NCBI GenBank assembly: GCA_023433945.1
Contig: JAEYTP010000139.1
Span: forward strand, 1-47,815
Length of the DNA: 47,815 nucleotides
Origin: Bacillota bacterium
GTDB taxonomy: Bacteria > Bacillota > Clostridia > Acetivibrionales > DSM-1351
Direction: 5' to 3'
The translations under genes and the position numbers were made by a program. The notes below the pieces were generated by a model. The model was given only the letters and a program-made list of their open reading frames with translations, was not told the DNA's origin and did not search any database. Shown here piece after piece: positions 25,905 to 34,939 of this stretch (positions within the stretch are counted from its first letter, which is position 1; every line of letters starts with the position of its first letter).

Positions 25905-25933
25905 TTGACATTATTGCCCGATTATTAAATAAT
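25905..25933 (+). promoter_or_regulatory. Candidate rimO promoter
   Basis: A perfect -35 TTGACA (25905-25910) is followed after 17 bases by AATAAT (25928-25933), a weak -10. The leader to rimO would be about 110 bases. Confidence 0.4.
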
Positions 25934-26049
25934 TTTTATTGAGGTTTTTTAAACTAAGTTTTGTAAGATTGAGTTTTATTAAATTTAGCTTTGTAAAGTT
26001 AGAAAATTTGAGTAAAATATAGTTAAAGTAATTATTTGAGGTGTATATT

Positions 26050-27390
26050 TTGAACAAAAGAATAGGCGTTATTTCGTTGGGGTGCCCCAAAAACCTAGTT
26101 GATAGTGAGATAATGTTGGGTTTGCTAAAAGGCGCACAGTACGAAATAGTTAATGATAAAGAGAACGCTGACGTGCTGATAGTTAATACTTGTGGGTTTA
26201 TAGAATCAGCTCAGCAGGAGTCCATCAATACCATTTTGGAAATGGCCAAGGAAAAGGAAAAGAATTGCGAAGTATTGATTGTTACTGGTTGTATGGCAGA
26301 ACGCTACAGGGAGAAGATACTTGAGTTAATTCCTGAAGTGGATGCCGTACTGGGAACGGGTAACTACAAGGATATTGCTGAGGTAATAAACAAGGCGTAT
26401 AATGGAGAGAAAACTGTACTCTACGGAAAGTTAGATGAAACAGACTATCTTGATGAAGAAAGGGTTACATCCACTCAGAAGCATACTACCTATTTAAAAA
26501 TAGCAGAAGGGTGTGACAACTATTGTACTTATTGCATAATACCTTCGCTAAGAGGTAAGTACAGAAGCAGAAAGATGGAATCTCTCATAAAAGAAGCAAA
26601 TATACTAGCTAATAACGGCACGAAGGAATTAATTCTTGTTGCTCAAGATACTACTCGGTACGGGGTAGATTTATATGGTGAGAAGAAGCTGCCGGACTTG
26701 ATTCGAGAGATATCCAAGATAGATGGGATAGAGTGGATAAGGCTTTTATATTGTTACCCAGAAGAGATTACAGATGAGCTTATCGATGAAATGGCAAATA
26801 ACAAAAAGGTATGTAAATATATAGATATACCGATACAACATGCATCGAACAACATCCTGAAAACCATGGGAAGAAGGGGAACGGCTGAGCAAACAAGAGA
26901 TATTCTCAATAAGCTTAAGCAGAGAATACCTGAAATAGCTATTCGTACATCATTGATTGTAGGCTTCCCTGGAGAAACAGAACAAGACTTTGAAGAGCTA
27001 AAAGAATTTGTAGAGCAATTTGAATTTGATAGATTAGGTGTGTTTACTTATTCAAAAGAAGAAGGTACACCTGCTTATAAAATGAAAAATCAGATAAAAA
27101 AGCATATTAAGCTAAGTAGGCAAAAACAACTGCTTGCTCTGCAAAATGAAGTAAGTACAAAGAAGAATTTGCTGAGGTTGGGTAATACGTACAAAGCTAT
27201 AGTAGAGGGCATTGCTGATGATGGCATATTCTATTATGGCAGAACCCAGTTTGAGGCTCCAGAGATTGATGGAATTATATATTTTACTAGTCCAGATCCA
27301 TTAGATATTGGAACATATGTAGACGTTAAGATATTAAACGCAGAGGATTATGATTTGATAGGAGAGGTAACCAATGAATTTGCCCAATAA
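26050..27390 (+). CDS. rimO: Ribosomal protein S12 methylthiotransferase RimO
   Basis: RimO adds a methylthio group to an aspartate of ribosomal protein S12, using two 4Fe-4S clusters and S-adenosylmethionine. The 446-residue protein has the RimO-specific SLGCPKNLVDSE at the N-terminal cluster, further cysteines in VNTCGF and VTGCMAERY, the radical SAM CDNYCTYC and a C-terminal TRAM domain (about 375-446). TTG 26050 is chosen because GAGGTG at 26038-26043 lies seven bases ahead; GTG 26041 is within that site. Its end overlaps pgsA by 17 bases. Confidence 0.95.
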   Translation: MNKRIGVISLGCPKNLVDSEIMLGLLKGAQYEIVNDKENADVLIVNTCGFIESAQQESINTILEMAKEKEKNCEVLIVTGCMAERYREKILELIPEVDAVLGTGNYKDIAEVINKAYNGEKTVLYGKLDETDYLDEERVTSTQKHTTYLKIAEGCDNYCTYCIIPSLRGKYRSRKMESLIKEANILANNGTKELILVAQDTTRYGVDLYGEKKLPDLIREISKIDGIEWIRLLYCYPEEITDELIDEMANNKKVCKYIDIPIQHASNNILKTMGRRGTAEQTRDILNKLKQRIPEIAIRTSLIVGFPGETEQDFEELKEFVEQFEFDRLGVFTYSKEEGTPAYKMKNQIKKHIKLSRQKQLLALQNEVSTKKNLLRLGNTYKAIVEGIADDGIFYYGRTQFEAPEIDGIIYFTSPDPLDIGTYVDVKILNAEDYDLIGEVTNEFAQ

Positions 27391-27994
27391 GATAACGATT
27401 TCTAGAATAATACTTGTACCGATATTTATGGTATTTTTGGTACCCATTCCTGATGCAACAGTAAATTTTTCTCTATTTGCATTTATGAAGCAAGAGATGT
27501 TAGCTATAAATAAATTTATATCTGAATATGGTAACTATATTGCAGCTGTATTGTTTATTTTAGCTGCTAGTACAGATGGAGTGGATGGATATATTGCAAG
27601 AAAAAGAAAGCAGGTAACTGCTTTTGGTAAATTCCTTGACCCAATTGCAGATAAACTATTAATTACTGCTGCGTTGATTGCTCTTGTTCAAAGAGACGTT
27701 GTTACAAGCTGGGCTGCTATGATTATTATATCAAGAGAGCTTTTAGTTACCGGGCTAAGATTAGTTGCTGCAGGAGAAGGCCAGGTTGTTGCTGCTAACA
27801 CATCAGGAAAGATCAAGATGGTATGTCAGACAATAGCGGTATCTGTTGCGCTTCTTAATAATTTCCCATTTTCCTTATTTACTGATATACCAGTAGATGC
27901 ATATCTTATGTTTATTGCTGTAGTGGTGACAATTTACTCTGGTATTGACTTCTTTGTTCGAAATATTAAGCTTATTAAGCCAGAAGAGATATAA
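27374..27994 (+). CDS. pgsA: CDP-diacylglycerol-glycerol-3-phosphate 3-phosphatidyltransferase
   Basis: PgsA makes phosphatidylglycerol phosphate in the membrane. The 206-residue protein carries the CDP-alcohol phosphatidyltransferase motif, seen as DGVDGYIARKRKQ continuing to GKFLDPIADK, whose aspartates bind metal. It has about five or six membrane helices. It begins inside the last codons of rimO, with GGAGAGG upstream, so it is translationally coupled. The rimO-pgsA pair is common in Firmicutes. Confidence 0.93.
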   Translation: MNLPNKITISRIILVPIFMVFLVPIPDATVNFSLFAFMKQEMLAINKFISEYGNYIAAVLFILAASTDGVDGYIARKRKQVTAFGKFLDPIADKLLITAALIALVQRDVVTSWAAMIIISRELLVTGLRLVAAGEGQVVAANTSGKIKMVCQTIAVSVALLNNFPFSLFTDIPVDAYLMFIAVVVTIYSGIDFFVRNIKLIKPEEI

Positions 27995-28018
27995 ATATGA
28001 ATATATGAACAAAATTTT

Positions 28019-28047
28019 GGGATACTCAATTTTGAGTGTCCCTTTTT
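28019..28047 (+). terminator. Intrinsic terminator after pgsA
   Basis: GGGATACTCAA (28019-28029) pairs with TTGAGTGTCCC (28032-28042), with one G/T pair, and is followed by five T's. Confidence 0.85.
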
Positions 28048-28090
28048 GAGTGTCCTAAATGTTTTCCTGTTTATTTATTTAGGAAAATAG

Positions 28091-28119
28091 TTGCAATAAT
28101 AAAAAAAATACGTTATACT
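28091..28119 (+). promoter_or_regulatory. Promoter of the fapR lipid operon
   Basis: TTGCAA (28091-28096) and TATACT (28114-28119) are spaced by 17 bases. The predicted start (about 28126) lies just before the FapR operator. Confidence 0.75.
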
Positions 28120-28133
28120 CTTGTTATCAACAC

Positions 28134-28150
28134 TTAGTATCTGGTAATAA
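28134..28150 (+). promoter_or_regulatory. FapR operator
   Basis: TTAGTATCTGGTAATAA closely follows the known FapR palindrome (TTAGTA-N5-TACTAA, allowing two changes). It is placed just after the predicted transcription start, so binding would block fapR and downstream genes until malonyl-CoA rises. Confidence 0.8.
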
Positions 28151-28177
28151 TTATAATCTAAAATGAGGTGGTACATT

Positions 28178-28765
28178 GTGAGCAGGCCGTCATTGTACAA
28201 AAAACAACGACAGAAAATTCTGCTTGAAAAAATTAAATATGATCCGTTTTTAACAGACGAGGAGTTGGCTGATTTTTTCAAGTGTAGTGTACCAACAATA
28301 AGATTAGATAGACTTGAGCTTCAAATACCTGAACTCAGAGAAAGAATTAAAACAGTGGCTGAGAACAGTCACGATAAGTTGAAATCTCTCGAGAGCAAGG
28401 AATTTATTGGAGAACTCATTGATCTGAATCTTGGGCAGAGTGCTATATCACTTATGGAGACAAATAGTGCTATGGCATTTGAAAAAACACAAATAGTTAG
28501 GGGACATTTTATTTATTCACTAGCTGAGACCCTTGCTATTGCTGTTATTGATGCACATGTGGCACTTGTTGGTGTGGCTAGCATCAAGTACAAAATACCT
28601 GTGTATGCAGGAGCTAAATTAATAGCAAAAGCTGAGGTTAGGCAGAAAAAGGGCAGTAGATTTATAGTTTGGGTCAAAATATATGAAAAAAATGTTGAAG
28701 TTTTTAGAGGGAAGTTTATACTTGTCTCTATAGATAAAACTAACATTAAAACCAAGGAAGAATAA
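28178..28765 (+). CDS. fapR: FapR, malonyl-CoA-responsive fatty acid repressor
   Basis: FapR represses lipid synthesis genes and is released by malonyl-CoA. The 195-residue protein has an N-terminal DeoR-like helix-turn-helix (about 8-55; DEELADFFKCSVPTIRLDRLEL) and a C-terminal hotdog domain (about 75-195) with GHFIYSLAETLAIAVID and VVGVASIKY-like strands. GTG 28178 is used because GAGGTGG at 28165-28171 lies six bases ahead; ATG 28163 overlaps this site. It opens the operon, one base before plsX, and sits behind its own operator. Confidence 0.95.
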   Translation: MSRPSLYKKQRQKILLEKIKYDPFLTDEELADFFKCSVPTIRLDRLELQIPELRERIKTVAENSHDKLKSLESKEFIGELIDLNLGQSAISLMETNSAMAFEKTQIVRGHFIYSLAETLAIAVIDAHVALVGVASIKYKIPVYAGAKLIAKAEVRQKKGSRFIVWVKIYEKNVEVFRGKFILVSIDKTNIKTKEE

Positions 28766-28766
28766 T

Positions 28767-29810
28767 ATGGAGCGTGAAACTATGAATATACTTGTCGATG
28801 CAATGGGAGGAGACAATGCACCAAAGGCAATTGTTGAAGGTTGCATTGAAGCTATAAATAAGAAAGAAGGCTTTAACATAACCCTAGTGGGTAATAGTGA
28901 TACAATACAAAGCATACTTGCAACAAAGAAATTTGACACTTCTAGAGTCAGCTTAGTACATGCGTCTGAAGTAATTACAGGTGAAGATGTTCCTACAAAA
29001 GCTATTAGAGGCAAAAAGGATTCATCAATGGTAGTTGGTCTCAGAATGCTAAAGGAAAAAAAGGTGGATGCTTTTATTTCTGCTGGAAATACTGGTGCTC
29101 TTATGACGGGTGCACTATTGATAGTGGGTAGAATTAAAGGTATAGACAGACCGTCACTGCCAGCACTTGTTCCTAGCAGAAAAGGAATGACTTTGATTAT
29201 TGATGCTGGTATGAATACAGTATGTCGTCCGATAAACTATTTGCAGTTTGCACAAATGGGTTCATTATATATGAAGCTATTGTATGGTTTAGACAGACCT
29301 AAGGTTGGTCTTTTGAACGTTGGTTCAGAAGATAAAAAAGGAAATGATTCAATAAAGCAGGCTTTTGCAACACTAGAAGAGTCTGATGAGATTAATTTTA
29401 TTGGAAACGTTGAAGGCAATGGAATCCCTAAGGGAGTAGCTGATGTTGTTGTCAGTGATGGCTTTGTGGGCAATATTGCACTAAAGACATATGAGGGTGC
29501 AGGTGCATTCTTTGTGTCAGAGTTGAAAGATATATTTACAGCAAACATTATTACCAAAATTTGTTACCTACTCATAAAGCCTACTTTTAAAGGTTTTAAG
29601 AAAAAAATAGATCCAGATGAGCTTCCAGGTGCTCCAGTACTAGGTGTTAATGGACTGGTTATTAAAAGCCATGGCTCTTCAGGGGCAAAGGCAATTAGAA
29701 ACTGTATTCTTAAGAGAGCAATTCCGTTAGTTCAAAATAACGTTGTTGAGGTTATTAGGAATAACTTTCAAGATAAGGAGGTGGATTTAGCCGATGATGA
29801 TACCAACTAA
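28767..29810 (+). CDS. plsX: Phosphate acyltransferase PlsX
   Basis: PlsX converts acyl-ACP to acyl-phosphate for PlsY in phospholipid synthesis. The 347-residue protein starts with the family N-terminus ILVDAMGGDNAPK and contains ISAGNTGALM, LIDAGMN and NVGSEDKKGN. ATG 28767 with AAGGAAG seven bases upstream is preferred, although an ATG 15 bases later matches homologue length better. It overlaps fabH by 17 bases. The fapR-plsX-fab arrangement is the classical Firmicute order. Confidence 0.96.
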   Translation: MERETMNILVDAMGGDNAPKAIVEGCIEAINKKEGFNITLVGNSDTIQSILATKKFDTSRVSLVHASEVITGEDVPTKAIRGKKDSSMVVGLRMLKEKKVDAFISAGNTGALMTGALLIVGRIKGIDRPSLPALVPSRKGMTLIIDAGMNTVCRPINYLQFAQMGSLYMKLLYGLDRPKVGLLNVGSEDKKGNDSIKQAFATLEESDEINFIGNVEGNGIPKGVADVVVSDGFVGNIALKTYEGAGAFFVSELKDIFTANIITKICYLLIKPTFKGFKKKIDPDELPGAPVLGVNGLVIKSHGSSGAKAIRNCILKRAIPLVQNNVVEVIRNNFQDKEVDLADDDTN

Positions 29811-30792
29811 ACATGTTGGAATTATTGGGACCGGCAGCAAAGTACCAGAAAGGATTATTTCAAATTATGACTTGGAGAAGAGTGTTGATACTTCTAACGA
29901 GTGGATTATAAAAAGAACAGGCATTTCAGAAAGAAGAATTTTAGACGATAAGCAGGAAGCATATATGCTGGGTGTTGATGCAGCAAAAAATGCACTGGAA
30001 AGTGCAAAGCTTTCGGCCCAAGAAATAGATTTAATTGTTGTTGCAACAGATACGCCTGACTATATGACTCCGAGTACTGCTTGCCTCATTCAAGGGGCGA
30101 TTGGTGCAAGTAATGCAATAGCATTTGACTTGAATGCAGCATGTTCAGGGTTTATTTTTGCAATAACAGTAGCACAGAAGTTTATACTGAGTGGTACACA
30201 CAAAAACGCTCTTGTTATTGGCTGTGAAGGCTTATCAAGAATAGTTGACTGGCAAGACAGAAATACATGCATTCTGTTTGGAGATGCTGCGGGAGCCGCA
30301 GTACTTAGTGAAGTTCCGGAAGGGTTTGGTATTTTGAACACCCATCTTGGTTCGGATGGTGAGAACGGAAAATTCATTACAATTCCAAACTTGTATTTAA
30401 ATGAAGAAGAGAAAGCTAAAAGAGTGAACGGTAAATACAATAGCCTTTGGATGGATGGTCAAGAAGTATTTAAGTTTGCAGTTAAAGCAATGTCCTCTGC
30501 TACAAAGAAAGTTATTGAAGACGTAAATATGACAATTGAAGATATCCAATTCATTTTTCCACATCAAGCAAACACCCGAATTATTGACGGGGCAATCAAA
30601 AAGCTTGGGGTTCCAGATGATAAGCTGCACTATATCATCCATAAATACGGGAATATTTCCTCAGCATCAATTCCAGTATCGTTGGATGAAGCCTATAGAG
30701 AGGGTAAGCTCAAAAATGGTGATAACCTTGTTCTTGTAGGATTTGGAGGCGGCTTGACTTGGGGTTCTACTTTACTCAAATGGTGTATTTGA
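29794..30792 (+). CDS. fabH: 3-oxoacyl-ACP synthase III
   Basis: FabH begins fatty acid synthesis by condensing an acyl-CoA with malonyl-ACP. The 332-residue protein has the catalytic cysteine in LNAACSGF, histidine in FPHQANTRI and asparagine in YGNISSASIP. The N-terminal SNEWIIKRTGI substrate entrance is intact. The start overlaps the plsX end, with AAGGAGG 12 bases ahead, a slightly long distance. It is followed by fabD after a 96-base gap, with no enoyl reductase gene in between. Confidence 0.96.
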   Translation: MMIPTKHVGIIGTGSKVPERIISNYDLEKSVDTSNEWIIKRTGISERRILDDKQEAYMLGVDAAKNALESAKLSAQEIDLIVVATDTPDYMTPSTACLIQGAIGASNAIAFDLNAACSGFIFAITVAQKFILSGTHKNALVIGCEGLSRIVDWQDRNTCILFGDAAGAAVLSEVPEGFGILNTHLGSDGENGKFITIPNLYLNEEEKAKRVNGKYNSLWMDGQEVFKFAVKAMSSATKKVIEDVNMTIEDIQFIFPHQANTRIIDGAIKKLGVPDDKLHYIIHKYGNISSASIPVSLDEAYREGKLKNGDNLVLVGFGGGLTWGSTLLKWCI

Positions 30793-30888
30793 TTTCAATT
30801 ATTAAATTTAATTAAAAAGGCTACCAATATAAGATGTTTGTATATTAGTTGTTGTTTTTTTGGATTGCCTTGGAAAGGATTGTAATAT

Positions 30889-31833
30889 ATGGGCAAAATA
30901 GCATTTGTATTCCCTGGTCAGGGAGCACAATACGTTGGTATGGGAAGAGAAATAGCGCAAGAATTTAAGAGTGCAAATGATATATTTGACACAGCTACAA
31001 AGGTTCTAGGTTTTGATATCAAAAAAATGATTTTTGATGGTGATGATGAAACCTTAAAAATTACTGAAAATACTCAGCCTACAATTGTTACTACAAGTGT
31101 AGCTTGTATGCAACCACTACTTGAAAAGGGTATTAAGCCTGATTATGTTGCGGGATTAAGCCTTGGAGAGTATAGTGCACATGTTGCAGCTGGCACAATG
31201 AGCTTTGCTGATGCTGTTGCATTGGTAAAAAAGAGAGGTAAATATATGCAGGAGGCAGTTCCGGTGGGAGTTGGAGCTATGTCTGCAATTATTAATCTTT
31301 CCAATGAAGATGTTATTGAATGCTGCAAAGAGGCATCAGCAGTAGGTGTTGTTGAGCCTGCAAACTTCAATTGTCCAGGTCAGCTTGCTATAGCTGGTGA
31401 GGTTGCTGCAGTTGAAAAGGCAAACGAGCTTGCAAAGGCTAAAGGCGCTAAACGTGCTATGATGCTGCCGGTCAGCGCACCGTTTCATTGTAGTCTTTTA
31501 AAGCCTGCTGGAGAAAAACTAGCTGAGGAACTTGAGAAGGTTACTCTCAATGACATTCAGATACCTGTTGTAACAAATGTTACTGCGCAGAGTATAACCG
31601 ATAAAAATGCTGTGAAAGATTTACTTATCAAGCAGGTAAGTACTTCAGTTCTGTGGGAGAATTGCATCAGAACAATGCTTGCAAATGGTGTTGATACTTT
31701 TATAGAGATAGGTCCTGGTAAGGTATTGAGCGGTTTTATCAAGAAAATTGATAAAGAGGCAAAAACTCTCAATGTTGAAAACCTGGAATCATTAAATAAC
31801 ACTTTAGCAGAACTGCAAGCTAGTGCTCAATAA
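30889..31833 (+). CDS. fabD: Malonyl-CoA:ACP transacylase
   Basis: FabD loads malonyl groups onto ACP. The 314-residue protein has FPGQGAQYVGMG at the start, the nucleophilic serine in GLSLGEYSAHVAAG, the histidine in PVSAPFHCSLL and the C-terminal EIGPGKVLSG. The start is ATG 30889, with AAAGGA about ten bases ahead. It is followed by a 251-base gap rich in repeats before fabG. Confidence 0.95.
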   Translation: MGKIAFVFPGQGAQYVGMGREIAQEFKSANDIFDTATKVLGFDIKKMIFDGDDETLKITENTQPTIVTTSVACMQPLLEKGIKPDYVAGLSLGEYSAHVAAGTMSFADAVALVKKRGKYMQEAVPVGVGAMSAIINLSNEDVIECCKEASAVGVVEPANFNCPGQLAIAGEVAAVEKANELAKAKGAKRAMMLPVSAPFHCSLLKPAGEKLAEELEKVTLNDIQIPVVTNVTAQSITDKNAVKDLLIKQVSTSVLWENCIRTMLANGVDTFIEIGPGKVLSGFIKKIDKEAKTLNVENLESLNNTLAELQASAQ

Positions 31834-31898
31834 GAGTAATGTTGCTGCATAAATATATATAGTACTTTATTGATTATATATAGTTAGGCTACTACATA

Positions 31899-32005
31899 GC
31901 TTAAGCATATTAACAATAGTTGTACACTGCTTAAGCATATTAAAAAAAGCAGCAATCATTAGTATATTAGTAATGCGACAGTTTAAAGCATATTTACAAT
32001 AACTG
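31899..32005 (+). repeat. Imperfect repeats in the fabD-fabG gap
   Basis: GCTTAAGCATATTA occurs at 31899-31912 and 31929-31942. A related TTTAAAGCATATTT begins near 31982. CAATAGTTGTACA and CAATAACTGTACA follow the first and third copies. The 251-base gap 31834-32084 otherwise contains no gene. Confidence 0.75.
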
Positions 32006-32084
32006 TACAGTTTAGCAGCATTCAATTAGCCCTAGAAGCTGAGGCATATTTGAAATTGCAGAATAATTTTGAGGAGGAGACAGT

Positions 32085-32822
32085 ATGCAACTTAATGGAA
32101 GAACTGCCATTGTCACTGGTTCTTCAAGAGGAATTGGCAAGGCAATTGCTATAAAACTTGGAAAGCTCGGTGCAAATGTAGTGCTTAATGCCACCTCTGA
32201 TACTGTTTTTAAGACAGGAGAAGAGCTCAAAGAAATAGGCATAAAGGTTGCTTGTCATGTTGGAGATATTTCAAAGGCCGAAAATGTTAAAAGCCTTATT
32301 TCAACAGCCCTTGATACTTTTGGTGGTATTGATATTTTAGTAAACAATGCTGGGATTACCAGAGACAAACCAATGGCATTAATGTCTGAGGAGGATTGGG
32401 ATACAGTTCTTGATGTTAACCTCAAAAGTGCATTCCTATGCACAAAAGCAGCTGCTAAGGTTATGATGAAGAAACGCTATGGAAGAATAGTAAATGTATC
32501 TTCTGTCGCCGGTGCCTATGGCAATCCGGGGCAGGCAAATTATTCTGCTTCAAAGGCAGGCTTGATAGGCCTCACAAAGACAACGGCCAAAGAATTTGCG
32601 CCAAGAGCTATTACTTGTAATGTTATTACACCGGGATTAATAGAAAGTAACATGACGGAAATATTACCTGAAGACTTGAAGCAGAAGTACTTGGAAAAGA
32701 TTGCGCTTGGAAGGTTTGGGACGCCAGAAGAAGTTGCAAACGTAGTAGCTTTTTTGTCATCAGAAGAATCCGCTTATGTAACTGGTCAAGTAATAGATAT
32801 TGACGGTGGATTGGTAATGTAA
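32085..32822 (+). CDS. fabG: 3-oxoacyl-ACP reductase
   Basis: FabG is the NADPH-dependent short-chain dehydrogenase of fatty acid elongation. The 245-residue protein has the cofactor loop TGSSRGIGKA, LVNNAGITRD, the catalytic serine in NVSSVAGAYG and YSASK. The C-terminal VTGQVIDIDGGLVM is typical. The start is ATG 32085 with GAGGAG ahead. It is the last plausible member of the first fab run; acpP follows after 90 bases. Confidence 0.95.
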   Translation: MQLNGRTAIVTGSSRGIGKAIAIKLGKLGANVVLNATSDTVFKTGEELKEIGIKVACHVGDISKAENVKSLISTALDTFGGIDILVNNAGITRDKPMALMSEEDWDTVLDVNLKSAFLCTKAAAKVMMKKRYGRIVNVSSVAGAYGNPGQANYSASKAGLIGLTKTTAKEFAPRAITCNVITPGLIESNMTEILPEDLKQKYLEKIALGRFGTPEEVANVVAFLSSEESAYVTGQVIDIDGGLVM

Positions 32823-32912
32823 TAATATATGTTTTGGATGGCCTCATAAAACTGGTCACTCAAGCTTATAATATTATATAAATAAAACCATCCTTTGGAA
32901 GGAGGTGAATAT

Positions 32913-33140
32913 ATGGTTTTCGAAAAGGTTAAGAAGTTAATTGTTGAGCAATTAGGCGTTGAAGAAGACGATATAACTATGGAAGCTTCTTTCATAGATG
33001 ATCTAGGAGCTGACTCACTTGATATAGTAGAATTGATTATGGCTTTAGAAGAGGAATTCAATCTTGAAATTCCAGATAGCGAAGCTGAAAAGATTACTAC
33101 AGTTGGTGATGCAGTTGAGTACATTAAGAATAATGCATAA
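32913..33140 (+). CDS. acpP: Acyl carrier protein
   Basis: The 75-residue acidic ACP carries acyl chains on phosphopantetheine. The modified serine is in the LGADSLDIVEL motif and the helices fit the family. ATG 32913 is used because GGAGGTG lies at 32900-32906; the in-frame TTG at 32895 would add six residues. A TATAAT box at 32867-32872 suggests an extra promoter, but no good -35 is seen. It ends at a strong terminator. Confidence 0.96.
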   Translation: MVFEKVKKLIVEQLGVEEDDITMEASFIDDLGADSLDIVELIMALEEEFNLEIPDSEAEKITTVGDAVEYIKNNA

Positions 33141-33150
33141 TACTTGCATA

Positions 33151-33187
33151 AAAAAAAGTCCCTTTAAATTAAAAAGGGACTTTTTTT
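33151..33187 (+). terminator. Strong terminator after acpP
   Basis: AAAAAAAGTCCCTTT (33151-33165) pairs with AAAGGGACTTTTTTT (33173-33187), which ends in a T tract. Confidence 0.9.
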
Positions 33188-33349
33188 ATTCCTTTCACAG
33201 TATAATCATCTCAATAATAGCAATACACTTGATACGAATTATTATTCAAACATTTAATCATTGCAAATGTCGAAGCTTACCCTAAATACTATTAAAATCA
33301 AATTTTTTATATATAAAAAAATATAAAATCCTTCAAGGAGGTTTAGTAA

Positions 33350-34582
33350 ATGAAAAGAAGAGTAGTTATTACAGGTGCAGGCGTTGTATCCTCACTTGGG
33401 TTAGGCTTGAATCAATTCTGGGGAGCTATAAAAGAAGGCAAAAATGGCATCAGCGAGGTTACCAGAATCGATGTTTCCAACCTTCCAACAAAAGTAGCAG
33501 CAGAGATAAAGGAATTCGATGCTACACAGTTTATGGACAAAAAAGAAGCTAGAAGAATGGACAGATACAATCAATTTGCTATGGCGGCAGCAAAAATGGC
33601 CGTTGAGAGTGCAAATCTCGATTTGGAGAGTCTCAATAGAGATATGTGTGGTGTTATAGTTGGCTCAGGCATTGGAGGCATGGAAACCTTCGAGGAACAA
33701 CACACTACTTGTTTGAACAAGGGTGTAGGAAGAGTTAGCCCATTCTTTATCCCTATGATGATTGCAAATATGGCATCAGGAAGAATAGCAATTGAATATG
33801 GCTTTAAAGGCTTTAATGAATGTGTAGTAACAGCTTGTGCAACAGGAAATAATGCTATAGGTGATGCTTTCAAGGTAATTCAGCGCGGTGATGCTGATGT
33901 AATGATATCAGGTGGTGCAGAAGCATGTGTAACTACAATGAGCTTTGCCGGCTTCTGCAGCATGGGTGCTATGAGTACAAATCCTGATCCTGCAACTGCG
34001 TGCAGACCTTTTGACAAGGACAGAGATGGCTTTGTAATGGGTGAAGGCGCAGGGATTTTGATATTGGAGGAACTTGAGCACGCTCAGAAGAGAGGCGCTA
34101 ATATTATTGCTGAAATCGTTGGATATGGCTGTACCTGTGATGCTTACCATATTACAGCACCTCATCCCGAAGGAGATGGTGGAACCAGGTCAATGCGTAT
34201 GGCTATCAATGATGCCGGCATTGATGCAAAAGAAATTGGATATGTAAATGCACATGGTACTTCAACTCCACTCAACGATCCTACAGAGGTTAATGTTGTA
34301 AAGAATGTTTTTGGTGACCATGTTAAGGATATTGCCATGTCTTCTACTAAGTCAATGACAGGACACCTTTTAGGAGCTGCTGGCGCTATTGAAGCAATAA
34401 TTACTGCAATGGCTCTCAAGGATGGCTTCCTACCACCAACAATCAACGTTGTAAATCAGGATGAAAATTGTGATATTGACTGTGTTGCAAATGTAGGAAG
34501 AAATGCTGATATCAAGTATGCACTTTCAAATGCACTTGGTTTTGGAGGCCATAACGCAACATTGTGCTTGAAAAAGTTCTAA
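33350..34582 (+). CDS. fabF: 3-oxoacyl-ACP synthase II
   Basis: FabF elongates acyl-ACP with malonyl-ACP. The 410-residue protein begins RRVVITGAGVVSSLG and has the nucleophilic cysteine in VTACATGNNAIGD, the first histidine in AHGTSTPLNDP and the second in KSMTGHLLGAAG. The start is ATG 33350 after AAGGAGG. It stands between the acpP terminator and its own terminator, with its promoter somewhere in the 209-base gap. Confidence 0.96.
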   Translation: MKRRVVITGAGVVSSLGLGLNQFWGAIKEGKNGISEVTRIDVSNLPTKVAAEIKEFDATQFMDKKEARRMDRYNQFAMAAAKMAVESANLDLESLNRDMCGVIVGSGIGGMETFEEQHTTCLNKGVGRVSPFFIPMMIANMASGRIAIEYGFKGFNECVVTACATGNNAIGDAFKVIQRGDADVMISGGAEACVTTMSFAGFCSMGAMSTNPDPATACRPFDKDRDGFVMGEGAGILILEELEHAQKRGANIIAEIVGYGCTCDAYHITAPHPEGDGGTRSMRMAINDAGIDAKEIGYVNAHGTSTPLNDPTEVNVVKNVFGDHVKDIAMSSTKSMTGHLLGAAGAIEAIITAMALKDGFLPPTINVVNQDENCDIDCVANVGRNADIKYALSNALGFGGHNATLCLKKF

Positions 34583-34633
34583 CAACAAAAGTAATTATTG
34601 GTTGCTGATAATAGAATATAGGTATAAAATAAT

Positions 34634-34663
34634 AAGGCGGACATTAATCCGCCTTGTTTTTTT
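34634..34663 (+). terminator. Terminator after fabF
   Basis: AAGGCGGA (34634-34641) pairs with TCCGCCTT (34648-34655), followed by G and seven T's. Confidence 0.9.
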
Positions 34664-34690
34664 GCTTATTCTTATTTAATACTTAATTTT

Positions 34691-34846
34691 AGATATTAAT
34701 ATTTGATATTTAATATTTGATGTTTAATGTTTGATGTTTAATATTTGATGTTTAATATTTGATGTTTAATATTTGATATTCAACGTTTTACGTTCAATGC
34801 TTGATACTGAAGGTTGATACTTAATGTTTTATACTTAATGTTAGTT
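34691..34846 (+). repeat. Degenerate heptanucleotide tandem repeat tract ahead of rnc
   Basis: About 20 heptads alternate TTTGATR and TTTAATR, giving an approximate 14-bp period. The end (about 34790 on) is more diverged. The array lies in the noncoding gap and reaches into a falsely long reading frame ahead of rnc. Confidence 0.88.
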
Positions 34847-34939
34847 GCTGTAGATTTGGATACAATATTTATAGGATTTAAACAATGTAACAAGATTGTT
34901 CAAAAGGCCGATAAACAAGAAAGGATGTACTATCCCATA

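Noticed and set aside
31958..31976. FapR-like palindrome in the fabD-fabG gap
   Set aside because: CATTAGTATATTAGTAATG has the left half but the right half is not TACTAA, so it fails as an operator.
34814..34939. N-terminal extension of RNase III
   Set aside because: The added sequence is translated from the heptad repeat tract and does not resemble the family; it also lacks a ribosome site at 34814.
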